64,000 nucleotides of DNA from Candidatus Gastranaerophilales bacterium (GTDB lineage: Bacteria; Cyanobacteriota; Vampirovibrionia; Gastranaerophilales; Gastranaerophilaceae): positions 1 to 64,000 of the forward strand of contig CALUPV010000001.1 in assembly GCA_944322745.1 (NCBI GenBank), in the 5' to 3' direction. Shown piece by piece: positions 54,120 through 62,166 of the stretch; positions within the stretch are counted from its first letter, which is position 1, and each line of letters starts with the position of its first letter. The notes under the pieces are model-generated. The model saw only the letters and a list, made by a program, of their open reading frames with translations. It ran no database searches and was not told the DNA's origin. A program made the translations under genes and the position numbers.

Positions 54120-55259
54120 CTATTTAAGATAGGAATTAACAGCAGTCTTTAAAAAATCAACAGACTTTTCTTTTAAAGTTGAAAGTTTTTCTTCTACTTT
54201 ATCATAATCTATTTGATTAATATGGACATCGTCAAAAGATTTGCATATTAGATTACTTAAACCAAGTATTTCCAACAAATATTTAACTCTTGTAGACCCT
54301 ACTCCTTCAATATATATGAAATTTTTTCTAAATATTATTGAAAAACAAACCCCATGAAATGAATCAGTTATAACAAATTCTGCATTTTTAATATAATTTA
54401 GCCAATCAGAAACCTCATAAAATTTATTTACTTTTCCACAAGGTAAATCAACAGGATAAGAATGAATATTAATTAAAGGAAGATTATATACATTTTTAAT
54501 TTTGTTTAATATATAATCTGTTTCTTTCTGTTTTATATTATAAGCTTTTGACAACAAATAATATGCAATATACTTTTCTTCAAAACAAATAGATTTATCT
54601 TTCAATAATGGAGCAAAAGTTTCTTCACCGACAATCAAAGTAGGATCAATAGTAATTTGTACACCATAATCAGAATCAAATGTTTTTTTTAAAACATCAA
54701 CAGCAGATCCTTCTCTGATGGAGATATAATTAAATCTTTGCAAAAGTTTTTTTACCTCGTAAATTAATTTTTCATCCCCGATAAATTGTTCCATACCAAA
54801 GCTTGCAGAAAATGCAATTTTCAAACGACAATCCTTTACAAAATCAAGAAAATAATGTTTTGAATATGGTTTTGTATTGAAAGTATTAAAAACTTGATCT
54901 GAACCAGAGATAAATACTTTATAATAATAGTTCAATAAAAGAAATTGAAAGCCATATTTTTTTTTAGGAGTTAAAGATAAATATTTCTTTCTGAAATTAA
55001 TAAAAGCCTCTCCCAAAAATTTAGTTTTTATATCACGATCTTCTTCTATATCAAAATTTAGTATATTGACACTATAACCAAGCTTTTTTATCAGTTCACT
55101 CATAGCATAACAAACCAAATTTGCTCCATAATTTGTATTCGAAGAAGAAAAACATAAAATACAAATATCTGCCTTTTCTTGTTTTTCACAATTTTTCCAA
55201 TAGTGCTTTTTCACTTTGCATTTTTTTTTGCAGTTTTTACAATTACTTATAGTTTGCAT
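54120..55259 (-). CDS. Polysaccharide pyruvyl transferase-family protein
   Basis: 379 residues. Motifs: CFSSSNTNYGANLVCYAM, VFISGSDQVFNTF, YISIREGSAVDVL, and the substrate-binding VITDSFHGVCFSIIF. Family members add pyruvyl ketal groups from phosphoenolpyruvate to glycans (CsaB type). The first 30 residues are Cys-rich (CKNCKKKCKVKKHYWKNC), an added zinc-like patch I do not recall from standard members. An extended -10 (TGTTATAAT) followed by AAGG suggests an internal promoter. Confidence 0.88.
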   Translation of the reverse strand: MQTISNCKNCKKKCKVKKHYWKNCEKQEKADICILCFSSSNTNYGANLVCYAMSELIKKLGYSVNILNFDIEEDRDIKTKFLGEAFINFRKKYLSLTPKKKYGFQFLLLNYYYKVFISGSDQVFNTFNTKPYSKHYFLDFVKDCRLKIAFSASFGMEQFIGDEKLIYEVKKLLQRFNYISIREGSAVDVLKKTFDSDYGVQITIDPTLIVGEETFAPLLKDKSICFEEKYIAYYLLSKAYNIKQKETDYILNKIKNVYNLPLINIHSYPVDLPCGKVNKFYEVSDWLNYIKNAEFVITDSFHGVCFSIIFRKNFIYIEGVGSTRVKYLLEILGLSNLICKSFDDVHINQIDYDKVEEKLSTLKEKSVDFLKTAVNSYLK

Positions 55260-55280
55260 TACAATAAACCTTGTCGATTA

Positions 55281-56225
55281 TTATAACATATCAGAAGATA
55301 ATTGTTCGGCAGGAACTATTAAAGGAAGACTCCGTTCTTTTATGAAATCACAATAATAACAAGACGAAAAACAGTCATTATTATAATAATCAATTATCTG
55401 TTGTTTTGTAATATGATTATTTAGATTCAAAGTTTCTTGCTGTTCAAATGAAAATAAATTTAAATCATAAAATGCAGCACTTCTCGGACAAATAAAAAAA
55501 TATCCTTTATAAACAGATAGGCAAGGATTTAAGCATTTTCTAAAATAAAGTCTATTTCCTTCATCTGTTCTTTCATATTTTTTTATTTTAAAAACAGGAA
55601 TCCACATATCTTTTTTATAAATATACTTGCATTGTGTTTTTTTTATTTGTCCTAATATTAGTTCATGCTTTAATTTTCCTTCTAAATCTTTATTTTTTGA
55701 ATAATTTGACAGTCTTATAATTATTTTTTTGTTGTAACGTTTCAAAACATCTAACATTTTGTAGTCAAAATCAATTGTTCCATTCGTAAATATCCATATA
55801 TTTATAACTTTTTTATTTAAAGCCACATATTCGCATATCTTTGCAATGTCATTAACAAGCATTGGTTCACCGCCTGTTATAAGAAAATTTTGTATGCTAT
55901 CTACACTTTTGATTAAATTGTCAAACTGGATTTTAAATTCATTATATGAAAGCATGTTTTTTTCAATTCTTTTCAACATAGGTATATATCCGGCACAATG
56001 TTTACAGTTCAATGTACACCTATTGGTAACTAAAAACTCTATTTGCGGAATAGTTAATTTTTTAAATAAATAAAATTTAATTTTTTCATTTATCAATAAT
56101 ATTTCGCGCAGGACGAACTGAAAAAAGAACGGAATTCGGGATGGAAATAATCGATGAATACCATACATTCTTACCAATACATTTTGTTCTATATTTCTTT
56201 TATTAAAAACCGAAAGATTTCTCAT
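55281..56225 (-). CDS. SPASM-like radical SAM protein of polysaccharide locus, copy 2
   Basis: 314 residues, paralog of the protein at 50696. Basic/aromatic N-terminal 65 residues, core LVTNRCTLNCKHCAGYIPM (C-x3-C-x2-C), GGEPML, WIFTNG, and a C-terminal Cys set (CLNPCLSVYKGYFFIC ... CFSSCYYCDF) for a second cluster. The reaction is unknown; the presence of two copies beside a pyruvyltransferase and epimerase implies modification of a glycan-linked substrate. Starts 6 nt after the yqeG stop with no clear Shine-Dalgarno, suggesting readthrough coupling. Confidence 0.82.
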   Translation of the reverse strand: MRNLSVFNKRNIEQNVLVRMYGIHRLFPSRIPFFFQFVLREILLINEKIKFYLFKKLTIPQIEFLVTNRCTLNCKHCAGYIPMLKRIEKNMLSYNEFKIQFDNLIKSVDSIQNFLITGGEPMLVNDIAKICEYVALNKKVINIWIFTNGTIDFDYKMLDVLKRYNKKIIIRLSNYSKNKDLEGKLKHELILGQIKKTQCKYIYKKDMWIPVFKIKKYERTDEGNRLYFRKCLNPCLSVYKGYFFICPRSAAFYDLNLFSFEQQETLNLNNHITKQQIIDYYNNDCFSSCYYCDFIKERSLPLIVPAEQLSSDML

Positions 56226-56230
56226 AAATA

Positions 56231-56710
56231 TTATTTTCTAATAACAATACGTTCAAGTTTTCTTACAAATCTTGTTAATTTATTTTCCGTATCTTTAGTA
56301 ATTGAGTCAACTAATACAGTTTTTGCGCCCAACAATCGGCCTGCAAGGATATCTGTCAACGGTCTATCTCCAACTACTATTGTTTCTGACGGATTTATAT
56401 TAACTGATTTCAAAAATTCTCTCATTATTTTTGGTGATGGTTTATTGGCATTGCCAATAACAGGAAAATCAGACATTGATTGCACTTTTTCAACATATTC
56501 TTTATTTTTATTGTTACTTATAATTGCAATAACAAAATTTTGTTTTAATGAGTCCAACAGTTCTTTGACCTTTTGAGGATATTCACCCGATTTTGATGGC
56601 ATTACAGTACTATCCAAATCAAATAATACAGCATTTATTCCTTTTGATTTCATTTCTTTAAAATCAATATCAAATAAAGAAACTAAATTATAATCAGGTT
56701 TTAAAATCAT
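56231..56710 (-). CDS. YqeG-family HAD phosphatase
   Basis: 159 residues, HAD subfamily IIIA. Motifs: LFDLDSTVMPSK (catalytic Asp pair DxDST), IISNNKN, KPSPKIM (Lys) and VVGDRPLTDILAG (acidic motif). Homologs such as Bacillus YqeG are phosphatases with undefined substrates in some organisms and lipid phosphate in plant and cyanobacterial relatives. Start overlaps the U32 gene stop by ATGA, so the two are translationally linked. Confidence 0.93.
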   Translation of the reverse strand: MILKPDYNLVSLFDIDFKEMKSKGINAVLFDLDSTVMPSKSGEYPQKVKELLDSLKQNFVIAIISNNKNKEYVEKVQSMSDFPVIGNANKPSPKIMREFLKSVNINPSETIVVGDRPLTDILAGRLLGAKTVLVDSITKDTENKLTRFVRKLERIVIRK

Positions 56711-57957
56711 CTTAAATTTTTCACTCCAATTGTTCTTGCCAGTGCGTACTTATATGATTTCGGCTCAGCTGAAAGTTCAAGCCAGGATATATCATTAGTA
56801 TTTGAAAGTTCTTTTTCTTCCTTATGCTTTTCATCCCAGATTTTTACAACTTTTGTTCTAAAACACTCATCTGGTGTAATTATTTCTATTTCATCATTTA
56901 ATAAAAATTTATTTTTTGTTAAAACTTTATATTTATTACCTTCTTTTTCCAAGAATACACATAAGCAATCAGCACCTGCGAGTCCTTTAGAGATATCATA
57001 ACTATAACCTTCGCTATCAGGTTTATGCAGATAGAACCCCGTAGTATAACCTCTGTTTCCTATTTTTACAATTTCATTATAATTAGCTTCTTCATCAATT
57101 TTACCGGTATTTAGGTAGTCATCAATTGCTTTTCTGTAGGCTTTTGCCACTGCTGAAACATAATATAAGCTTTTTGTTCTGCCCTCTATTTTAAATGAAT
57201 CAACACCAATATCAATAAGTTGAGGAAGATAATTAATTAAAGCCAAATCCTTTGGACTTAAAATATGAGTGCCACGTCCGTTTTCTTGTATATCAAAATA
57301 CTCTCCTTCACGAGTTTCTTCAACAAGTTTATAACTCCATCTGCAAGATTGAGAACAATTACCGTGATTAGCTTTTCTTTCACCTTTCGTCATATAATCA
57401 CTTATTAAACAGCGACCTGAAAAAGAAACACATTGGGCTCCGTGTACAAAAACCTCTAATTCCATATCGGGAACCTTGTTTTTTATTTCTTCTATCTGTT
57501 TTAATGATAAATCTCTTGATAGAACAACTCTTTCAGCCCCCATATCTTGCCAAAACTTAACTGCTTCATAGTTTAGGATATTTGTCTGGGTACTTACATG
57601 AAGAGGAATTTCACTCATATATTTTCGAATTACATTATAAACACCAAAATCAGAAAACAATATTGCATCGGGCTTTGCTTCATTTATTTTATCGGCACAT
57701 TCTATCATTCTTTCAATATCATCACTATATGCAAAAATATTTAAAGTAAGATATACCTTTTTTCCAAAAGAATGAGCTAAATCAATACACTCTTTTAAAT
57801 TATAAAGTGTAATTAACTCACCTTTACGCATTGCTCTTAAACTGAAGTCAACCATTCCTAAATATACTGCATCTGCACCATAATGAATAGCATAATCTAG
57901 TTTTTCTTTACTTCCTGCCGGTAATAATAGCTCCGGTCTTTTTAAATTTACTTCCAT
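56707..57957 (-). CDS. Peptidase U32-family protein (TrhP/YrrO-like tRNA hydroxylation factor type)
   Basis: 416 residues. Landmarks: PELLLPAGSKEKLDYAIHYGADAVYLG, STQTNILNYEA, LSRDLSL, EVFVHGAQCVSFSGRCLIS and NHGNCSQSCRWSYKL (Cys cluster). The DSFKIEGRTKS..YV segment and a C-terminal beta domain complete the U32 plan. Many U32 proteins are now known to act in RNA hydroxylation with prephenate-derived cofactor rather than as peptidases. A TAAAAT box 6 nt before the ATG suggests leaderless transcription. Confidence 0.92.
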   Translation of the reverse strand: MEVNLKRPELLLPAGSKEKLDYAIHYGADAVYLGMVDFSLRAMRKGELITLYNLKECIDLAHSFGKKVYLTLNIFAYSDDIERMIECADKINEAKPDAILFSDFGVYNVIRKYMSEIPLHVSTQTNILNYEAVKFWQDMGAERVVLSRDLSLKQIEEIKNKVPDMELEVFVHGAQCVSFSGRCLISDYMTKGERKANHGNCSQSCRWSYKLVEETREGEYFDIQENGRGTHILSPKDLALINYLPQLIDIGVDSFKIEGRTKSLYYVSAVAKAYRKAIDDYLNTGKIDEEANYNEIVKIGNRGYTTGFYLHKPDSEGYSYDISKGLAGADCLCVFLEKEGNKYKVLTKNKFLLNDEIEIITPDECFRTKVVKIWDEKHKEEKELSNTNDISWLELSAEPKSYKYALARTIGVKNLR

Positions 57958-57977
57958 ATAACAATTTTACTACAAAG

Positions 57978-59543
57978 TTATTTATCTTTCTGAATTTTAT
58001 TTTTATCCCCTATAAACTTTACACTTGTTTTAAATGGATTAGATGTATAACCAAAAGTACTTTCATAATGTACTTCTTTTTCTTCATATTTTAAACTGTT
58101 ATTTATATAAAGTATATTATATGGATCTGAATATATTCTCTTATAGTCATTACGTTTGACCAGATAATCATTGACTAATGCATTAGTTGGAACAATTATA
58201 TAATCATGTTTATAATTCCGTCTTAAAATTTCATCCCAATTTTCTTTTACATTATAGAAATTATCCAATAAATCTTTAGTTTGTTTATAATAAACTTCTT
58301 CATAACGTCCATCCATATATATAAGATTATTAGGGAATAACTTATAGATAATATAGCTTCCCATATCAAAAGGTGCTAAAATATTACCTTTTAACTCTTT
58401 CTTACTAATAAAATTAACAACATCAACAGGCTGCATAGACAAATTCGGATGGTATAAATAATTTATGTTTAAAATAAGATTGCACAGAGAAAATATAATT
58501 ACTATACAACTTAGTAAAACAAATATTTTTCTGGAGTCCAAATTAATTTTTATTTTTTTTATGATGAAATCAAGAACATTAAGTAATTCATCATATAAAA
58601 ATACAGCAGAAGTAATAATAAAAAATGGTGTATTTTTTATATATTTAAAAGACAAATATGCACAAACAATGAGTAATATATATTTTGTATAATCAAGTTT
58701 GAACTTCTTAATAGAACAAATTAATAATAATAGATTAATTAAATATAATACTTTAAATTCAATCAGGAACAGCTTATTCGGATGAGCAAACGGGCTAATC
58801 CATTCAGTAACAAACGGTCGTTCCATTGTTGTTGCCATGAAAATAAATTTTACATAATCAACTCCATAAGGATTTATAAACATTACAAGAAATGAAAGCA
58901 ATAATACATACAAAAAGTGCTTATTTTTTTTTCTATTTAAAAGTTCACCAATAAAATAGATAAATAATAACCCCAATAAAGAAACACACCCGCCATGTAT
59001 ATTTACCCAAAATAGCATAATAACAGGGAGCGTATATAGTAATTTATAATTTTTAGATAATCTTACCTTTTCTAAAATAAAAATTGAAATAGAAAAGAAT
59101 AAGAAAGTAAAAAGATGACATCTTATCCAAGATTGAGTAATTGTAGGCATTGCAAGCACGATAAAAATAAAATACAAAAGGTTGAATAATAAATTATTAT
59201 CTTTTTTGTGCAACCTTATAGTTTTATACAAAAATAAAAGAATAAGAAAGACTAAAATCGTTTTAAAAAATAAAACACCAATATATCCAAATAAGTTTTG
59301 TATTAAAGAAAAAATAATACTAGCACCCCACTCATGGTCAAGCCATATGTGAGTTGGAGTATAAGAAAAAATATCTGTTTTCAAAATACTTCCAAGTTGA
59401 AAAAAAGCATTACCTTGAAGTAATCTAGCCCAATAATCCATATCTACAGCAGAAAAAATTACAGTATTAAAAAGAATAAACAGAAATACTGAAACTATAA
59501 AGAAGAAATATAAAAAATAATAATTATCAATAATTTTTCTCAT
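57978..59543 (-). CDS. Multi-pass membrane protein, GT-C glycosyltransferase-like
   Basis: 521 residues with about 10-11 transmembrane segments to residue 375, then a soluble domain of about 130 residues. A short loop after the first helix holds acidic residues (SAVDMDYWARLLQG), and a second has DHEWGASI, the arrangement seen in GT-C enzymes using polyprenyl-phosphate sugars. The extracytoplasmic C-terminus includes FDMGSYIIYKLFPN and YMDGRYEE. Family assignment by topology only. It is the first minus-strand gene of the block and is followed by the U32 gene after 20 nt. Confidence 0.7.
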   Translation of the reverse strand: MRKIIDNYYFLYFFFIVSVFLFILFNTVIFSAVDMDYWARLLQGNAFFQLGSILKTDIFSYTPTHIWLDHEWGASIIFSLIQNLFGYIGVLFFKTILVFLILLFLYKTIRLHKKDNNLLFNLLYFIFIVLAMPTITQSWIRCHLFTFLFFSISIFILEKVRLSKNYKLLYTLPVIMLFWVNIHGGCVSLLGLLFIYFIGELLNRKKNKHFLYVLLLSFLVMFINPYGVDYVKFIFMATTMERPFVTEWISPFAHPNKLFLIEFKVLYLINLLLLICSIKKFKLDYTKYILLIVCAYLSFKYIKNTPFFIITSAVFLYDELLNVLDFIIKKIKINLDSRKIFVLLSCIVIIFSLCNLILNINYLYHPNLSMQPVDVVNFISKKELKGNILAPFDMGSYIIYKLFPNNLIYMDGRYEEVYYKQTKDLLDNFYNVKENWDEILRRNYKHDYIIVPTNALVNDYLVKRNDYKRIYSDPYNILYINNSLKYEEKEVHYESTFGYTSNPFKTSVKFIGDKNKIQKDK

Positions 59544-59683
59544 AAATGCATTCTATCATAATATAGGAAATCCTTTTGTTAAGTTATATGAAGCACTTAA
59601 AATCAATCATGATGGGCATTTTTACTTTTTAGAAAAAATTGTTAAATAAAAAACTAAAGTTAAAAGAAAAAATGACGACACAC
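59544..59683. promoter_or_regulatory. Gap with promoter of candidate small RNA
   Basis: Divergent region between the membrane protein and the small RNA. A TTAAAA sequence (59660-59665) lies 18 nt before the TATAAT box at 59684-59689. No other structure is seen. Confidence 0.45.
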
Positions 59684-59694
59684 TATAATGTCAA

Positions 59695-59762
59695 GGGCAA
59701 TAGCCCCATAAAACCTCCCTCCCCAAAGTCTAGTAGCCGCCTTAGTTGGACGGCTTTTTTTT
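59695..59762 (+). ncRNA. Candidate Yfr1-like small RNA (about 67 nt)
   Basis: A TATAAT box (59684-59689) predicts transcription from about 59695-59696. The transcript then has hairpin 1 GGGC-AATA-GCCC (59695-59706), an unpaired CU-rich stretch CCTCCCTCCCC (59714-59724), and a terminator hairpin AGCCG...CGGCT (59735-59755) with eight T. Cyanobacterial Yfr1 RNAs (54-69 nt) have the same order: hairpin, single-stranded CU-rich core, terminator. The core here can pair with Shine-Dalgarno sequences of the GGGAGG type used by genes in this window. The core differs from the known ACUCCUCACAC, so homology is unproven. Confidence 0.72.
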
Positions 59763-59944
59763 ATTGTTTGAAGCTTTTGTTAACTTTTATTAAGTTTTGC
59801 GTATATATTGCATATCCCTTTATCTATCTGCGTTTTTGACATTTTATATTTTTTATATATTTACTTTGTATATACTTTTTATAGCAATTAATTCTTCTTT
59901 TTTGTTTTTATATTAATACAAGATACGAAAAAGAGGATTACAAA
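59763..59944. other. Leader/promoter region of the 186-aa gene
   Basis: AT-rich, no gene. It should hold the promoter of the gene at 59945. A weak TATATACTTT sequence is present, but no clear box pair stands out. Confidence 0.3.
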
Positions 59945-60505
59945 ATGGGTTACGCTTTATTTGCTCAAAGAAAAGTTTGTTTAACTGGACAATTAAACTC
60001 TGTTAGCTTACAACAAACTCAACGTTCTAATGAACAATACTTATTAGCTACTCAGACTCTTTCTCTTCAACAACAACTTTCCTCTATGCAAGCTGCTCAA
60101 TCCCTTGAATTGTCTGACTTGTATGAATTATTATCTCATGCTACTGCTGATGGTGGACTTGATCAAACTTACGTTGATGAAATTAATAAAAATAAAGACA
60201 GTAACGGTAAAACTCAATACGAAAATTTAACTAAAGATGCTCAGGAATTAGTTGACAAGCACGAAACTGCAAATAGAGATGCTATCAATGCAAAAATTAA
60301 AGAAGTTGAATCCGGTTTTGAAGCCGAATTAGACGAGATTAACAGAGAAATTTATTTAGTTTCTATTAAAGAAAATGCTGTTGAAATGGAAGTTAAAAGA
60401 CTTGATACTCAAGTTTCTTCTCTTCAAAAACAACTTGAAGCCGTTGAAGAAGCTGAAAGCTCTGCTATTGACAGGGCTACTCCTAAATTTAACGGCGTTG
60501 GTTAG
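59945..60505 (+). CDS. Unknown 186-aa coiled-coil protein, codon use of a highly expressed gene
   Basis: Begins MGYALFAQRKVCLTGQLN and continues as Gln/Leu/Ser-rich helix (SLQQTQRSNEQ, SLQQQLSSMQAA), a short polar middle (about 65-110), and a second coiled coil (NAVEMEVKRLDTQVSSLQKQLEAVEE). It ends in ATPKFNGVG. No signal peptide. It uses ACT, TCT, CGT, GGT and CAC/AAC codons more than neighbouring genes, suggesting strong expression. AGAGGA lies 8 nt before the ATG and a strong terminator follows. I do not recognise the family; structural or secreted by a flagellar-type route is a guess. Confidence 0.75.
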   Translation: MGYALFAQRKVCLTGQLNSVSLQQTQRSNEQYLLATQTLSLQQQLSSMQAAQSLELSDLYELLSHATADGGLDQTYVDEINKNKDSNGKTQYENLTKDAQELVDKHETANRDAINAKIKEVESGFEAELDEINREIYLVSIKENAVEMEVKRLDTQVSSLQKQLEAVEEAESSAIDRATPKFNGVG

Positions 60506-60558
60506 ACTTATTTTATTCAAATTTTTATATATTTTATCCTTTTTTCGTTTTTATCTTT

Positions 60559-60582
60559 GGAGGAACTCCGTTCCTCCTTTTT
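60559..60582 (+). terminator. Strong terminator after the 186-aa gene
   Basis: GGAGGAAC pairs with GTTCCTCC around TCC, followed by five T. Confidence 0.9.
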
Positions 60583-60702
60583 ATTTGTATTAGACTATAT
60601 TTGACATCTTAAGTATAAATTATTTTTTCTTAATATATAAAAGCATTTAATTTTTTACCGAGTATAATTAGCATATATAAATTTTGGGGATATCATTAGT
60701 AA

Positions 60703-60951
60703 ATGGCAAAAAGTTTTTGTAATCTCACGACAAAAAATAAAAAAAATTATAATATCAAAAGAATTTTAGACAAAGATTCAATGGAAATAAACTATCTTTT
60801 TGAAAATTCCCAAAAAACACTTGAAGAAATGACGGTTATTGAAGCAGAAAGAAGAATAGCACTTGAAAATTTAAGGAAATTAACAAGCGAACTTCAAACC
60901 AAAAGATTAAGATACAACTCCAAATCTTTTTGCAAATACTTTACATTATAA
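60703..60951 (+). CDS. Small helical protein (82 aa), unknown
   Basis: MAKSFCNLTTKNKKN start, then a coiled-coil-like helix (EINYLFENSQKTLEEMTVIEAERRIALENLRKLTSELQTKRLR). No family recognised and no signal peptide. TATAAT lies near 60663 and a GGGG stretch about 14 nt before the ATG is a poor Shine-Dalgarno. The alternative start ATG 60781 (MEINYLF) would leave 56 residues. Its charge pattern resembles small coiled-coil chaperones but this is only compositional. Confidence 0.5.
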   Translation: MAKSFCNLTTKNKKNYNIKRILDKDSMEINYLFENSQKTLEEMTVIEAERRIALENLRKLTSELQTKRLRYNSKSFCKYFTL

Positions 60952-60952
60952 T

Positions 60953-61111
60953 TTATTGATTTCTGTCAATGGGAACTGTTATTTTGGCAAGTTTAAAAAG
61001 GTCAAATAACCTACGGCCACCGCCATTCTTAAAGTTAATATTTTTTTTGGTATTTTCAATTTTTTCACCATTTTGAAGTTCTACCGCAAATTTAACCAAT
61101 CTTGGATTCAT
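60953..61111 (-). CDS. Small basic protein (52 aa), unknown
   Basis: Too short for most ORF lists. Starts MNPRLVKFAVELQNGEKIEN at 61111, with GAGGT 8 nt upstream, and ends in KLAKITVPIDRNQ. Basic, glycine patch in the middle (NGGGRRLFDLF). It is convergent with the 82-residue gene (stops 1 base apart) and divergent from ricT. Real translation is supported mainly by the ribosome site. Confidence 0.55.
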   Translation of the reverse strand: MNPRLVKFAVELQNGEKIENTKKNINFKNGGGRRLFDLFKLAKITVPIDRNQ

Positions 61112-61209
61112 AAAACCAACCTCACAATATAAAACTAACCACCTTACTTATATATAAAGTATTTTAATAACAAAAAATTGCCCAGAAGATAAACAATATA
61201 TAAAATTTA

Positions 61210-61218
61210 TGCTAAAAT
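61210..61218 (+). promoter_or_regulatory. Extended -10 of ricT, leaderless
   Basis: TGCTAAAAT (TGn plus TAAAAT) ends 6 bases before the ATG at 61225, placing the predicted transcript start on the start codon. No ribosome site exists between box and gene. Confidence 0.65.
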
Positions 61219-61224
61219 ATTTTT

Positions 61225-62151
61225 ATGATTGCAGTAAAACTTATAAGAAATAAACAAGTTCCTCTTGATATACCTGAAGGTACAATAATAAAACATGGCG
61301 ACTTAGTTATAGTTCTTACCGAAAAAGGAGAAGAAGTAACAGCTGCTTATTATGTACCTCCACAAGTAGAAAGTATACTTAAAAGAAAAAAAGTTCCATC
61401 TATTCCTTTTGTCAGAATTATGACTGAAGACGATAAAAAAGAGTATGAAGAAATTCAAAAAATGGAAGAGCAAGGTTATAAAGATTGCCTTGAACTCATA
61501 AAGCAACATAATCTTCAGATGAACTTAATACAATGTAAATATACATTTGATAAAAGAAAAGTTACTTTTTATTACACAGCACCTGAAAGAGTTGATTTTA
61601 GAAATCTTTTAAAAGATTTAACAAAAGTATTCAAACGAGTAAGAATAGACTTAAAACATATAGGTGTTAGAGATGAGACTTCCTTATGCTGTGGAAACGG
61701 TTTATGCGGAAGGCCGTTTTGTTGCTGCACTTTTAAACGACAATTTGATTCCATTAATATAAAACTTGCACACGATCAAAGTATGCCAATTACTCCAAGT
61801 AAAATTTCCGGGACATGCGGAAGGTTGCTATGTTGTTTAAATTATGAATATAAAAATTATATTGAAACAGCAAAAGAGATGGTCCCAATAGGTTCTGGTG
61901 TAATGACCCAAGATGGAGTAGGAAGAGTTTGTGCATTAAATATACTTACTGATAAAGTATCTGTAAAACTGTCCGACGGAAAAATAAAAGAATATCCCAA
62001 TAAAGAAGTTGAGATGATTGATACCGATGTAAATATTGAGATAGACACAAATTCTGCTGGTTACAAATATGCGTCTATGCAACAAACAGAAGAGCATATA
62101 GATATAAAATTATTTGAAGATGATAAAAACAGTTCAACAGGAAACATCTGA
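61225..62151 (+). CDS. PSP1-domain protein RicT (YaaT)
   Basis: 308 residues. PSP1 core: DLVIVLTEKGEEVTA, CKYTFDKRKVTFYYTAPERVDFRNLLKDL, RIDLKHIGVRDE, then the cysteine-rich cluster-binding part CCGNGLCGRPFCCCTF and GTCGRLLCCLNYEY. In Bacillus the RicT/RicA/RicF complex carries Fe-S clusters and controls mRNA maturation with RNase Y. RicA and RicF are not adjacent. The final 45 residues are acidic and variable. The promoter lies directly upstream, so the mRNA should be leaderless. Confidence 0.94.
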   Translation: MIAVKLIRNKQVPLDIPEGTIIKHGDLVIVLTEKGEEVTAAYYVPPQVESILKRKKVPSIPFVRIMTEDDKKEYEEIQKMEEQGYKDCLELIKQHNLQMNLIQCKYTFDKRKVTFYYTAPERVDFRNLLKDLTKVFKRVRIDLKHIGVRDETSLCCGNGLCGRPFCCCTFKRQFDSINIKLAHDQSMPITPSKISGTCGRLLCCLNYEYKNYIETAKEMVPIGSGVMTQDGVGRVCALNILTDKVSVKLSDGKIKEYPNKEVEMIDTDVNIEIDTNSAGYKYASMQQTEEHIDIKLFEDDKNSSTGNI

Positions 62152-62166
62152 TTAATTTCAATATTC

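Noticed and set aside
59639-59839. 66-residue plus-strand open frame
   Set aside because: It runs through the TATAAT box, both hairpins and the T-run of the candidate small RNA, has no ribosome site and an unlikely composition.
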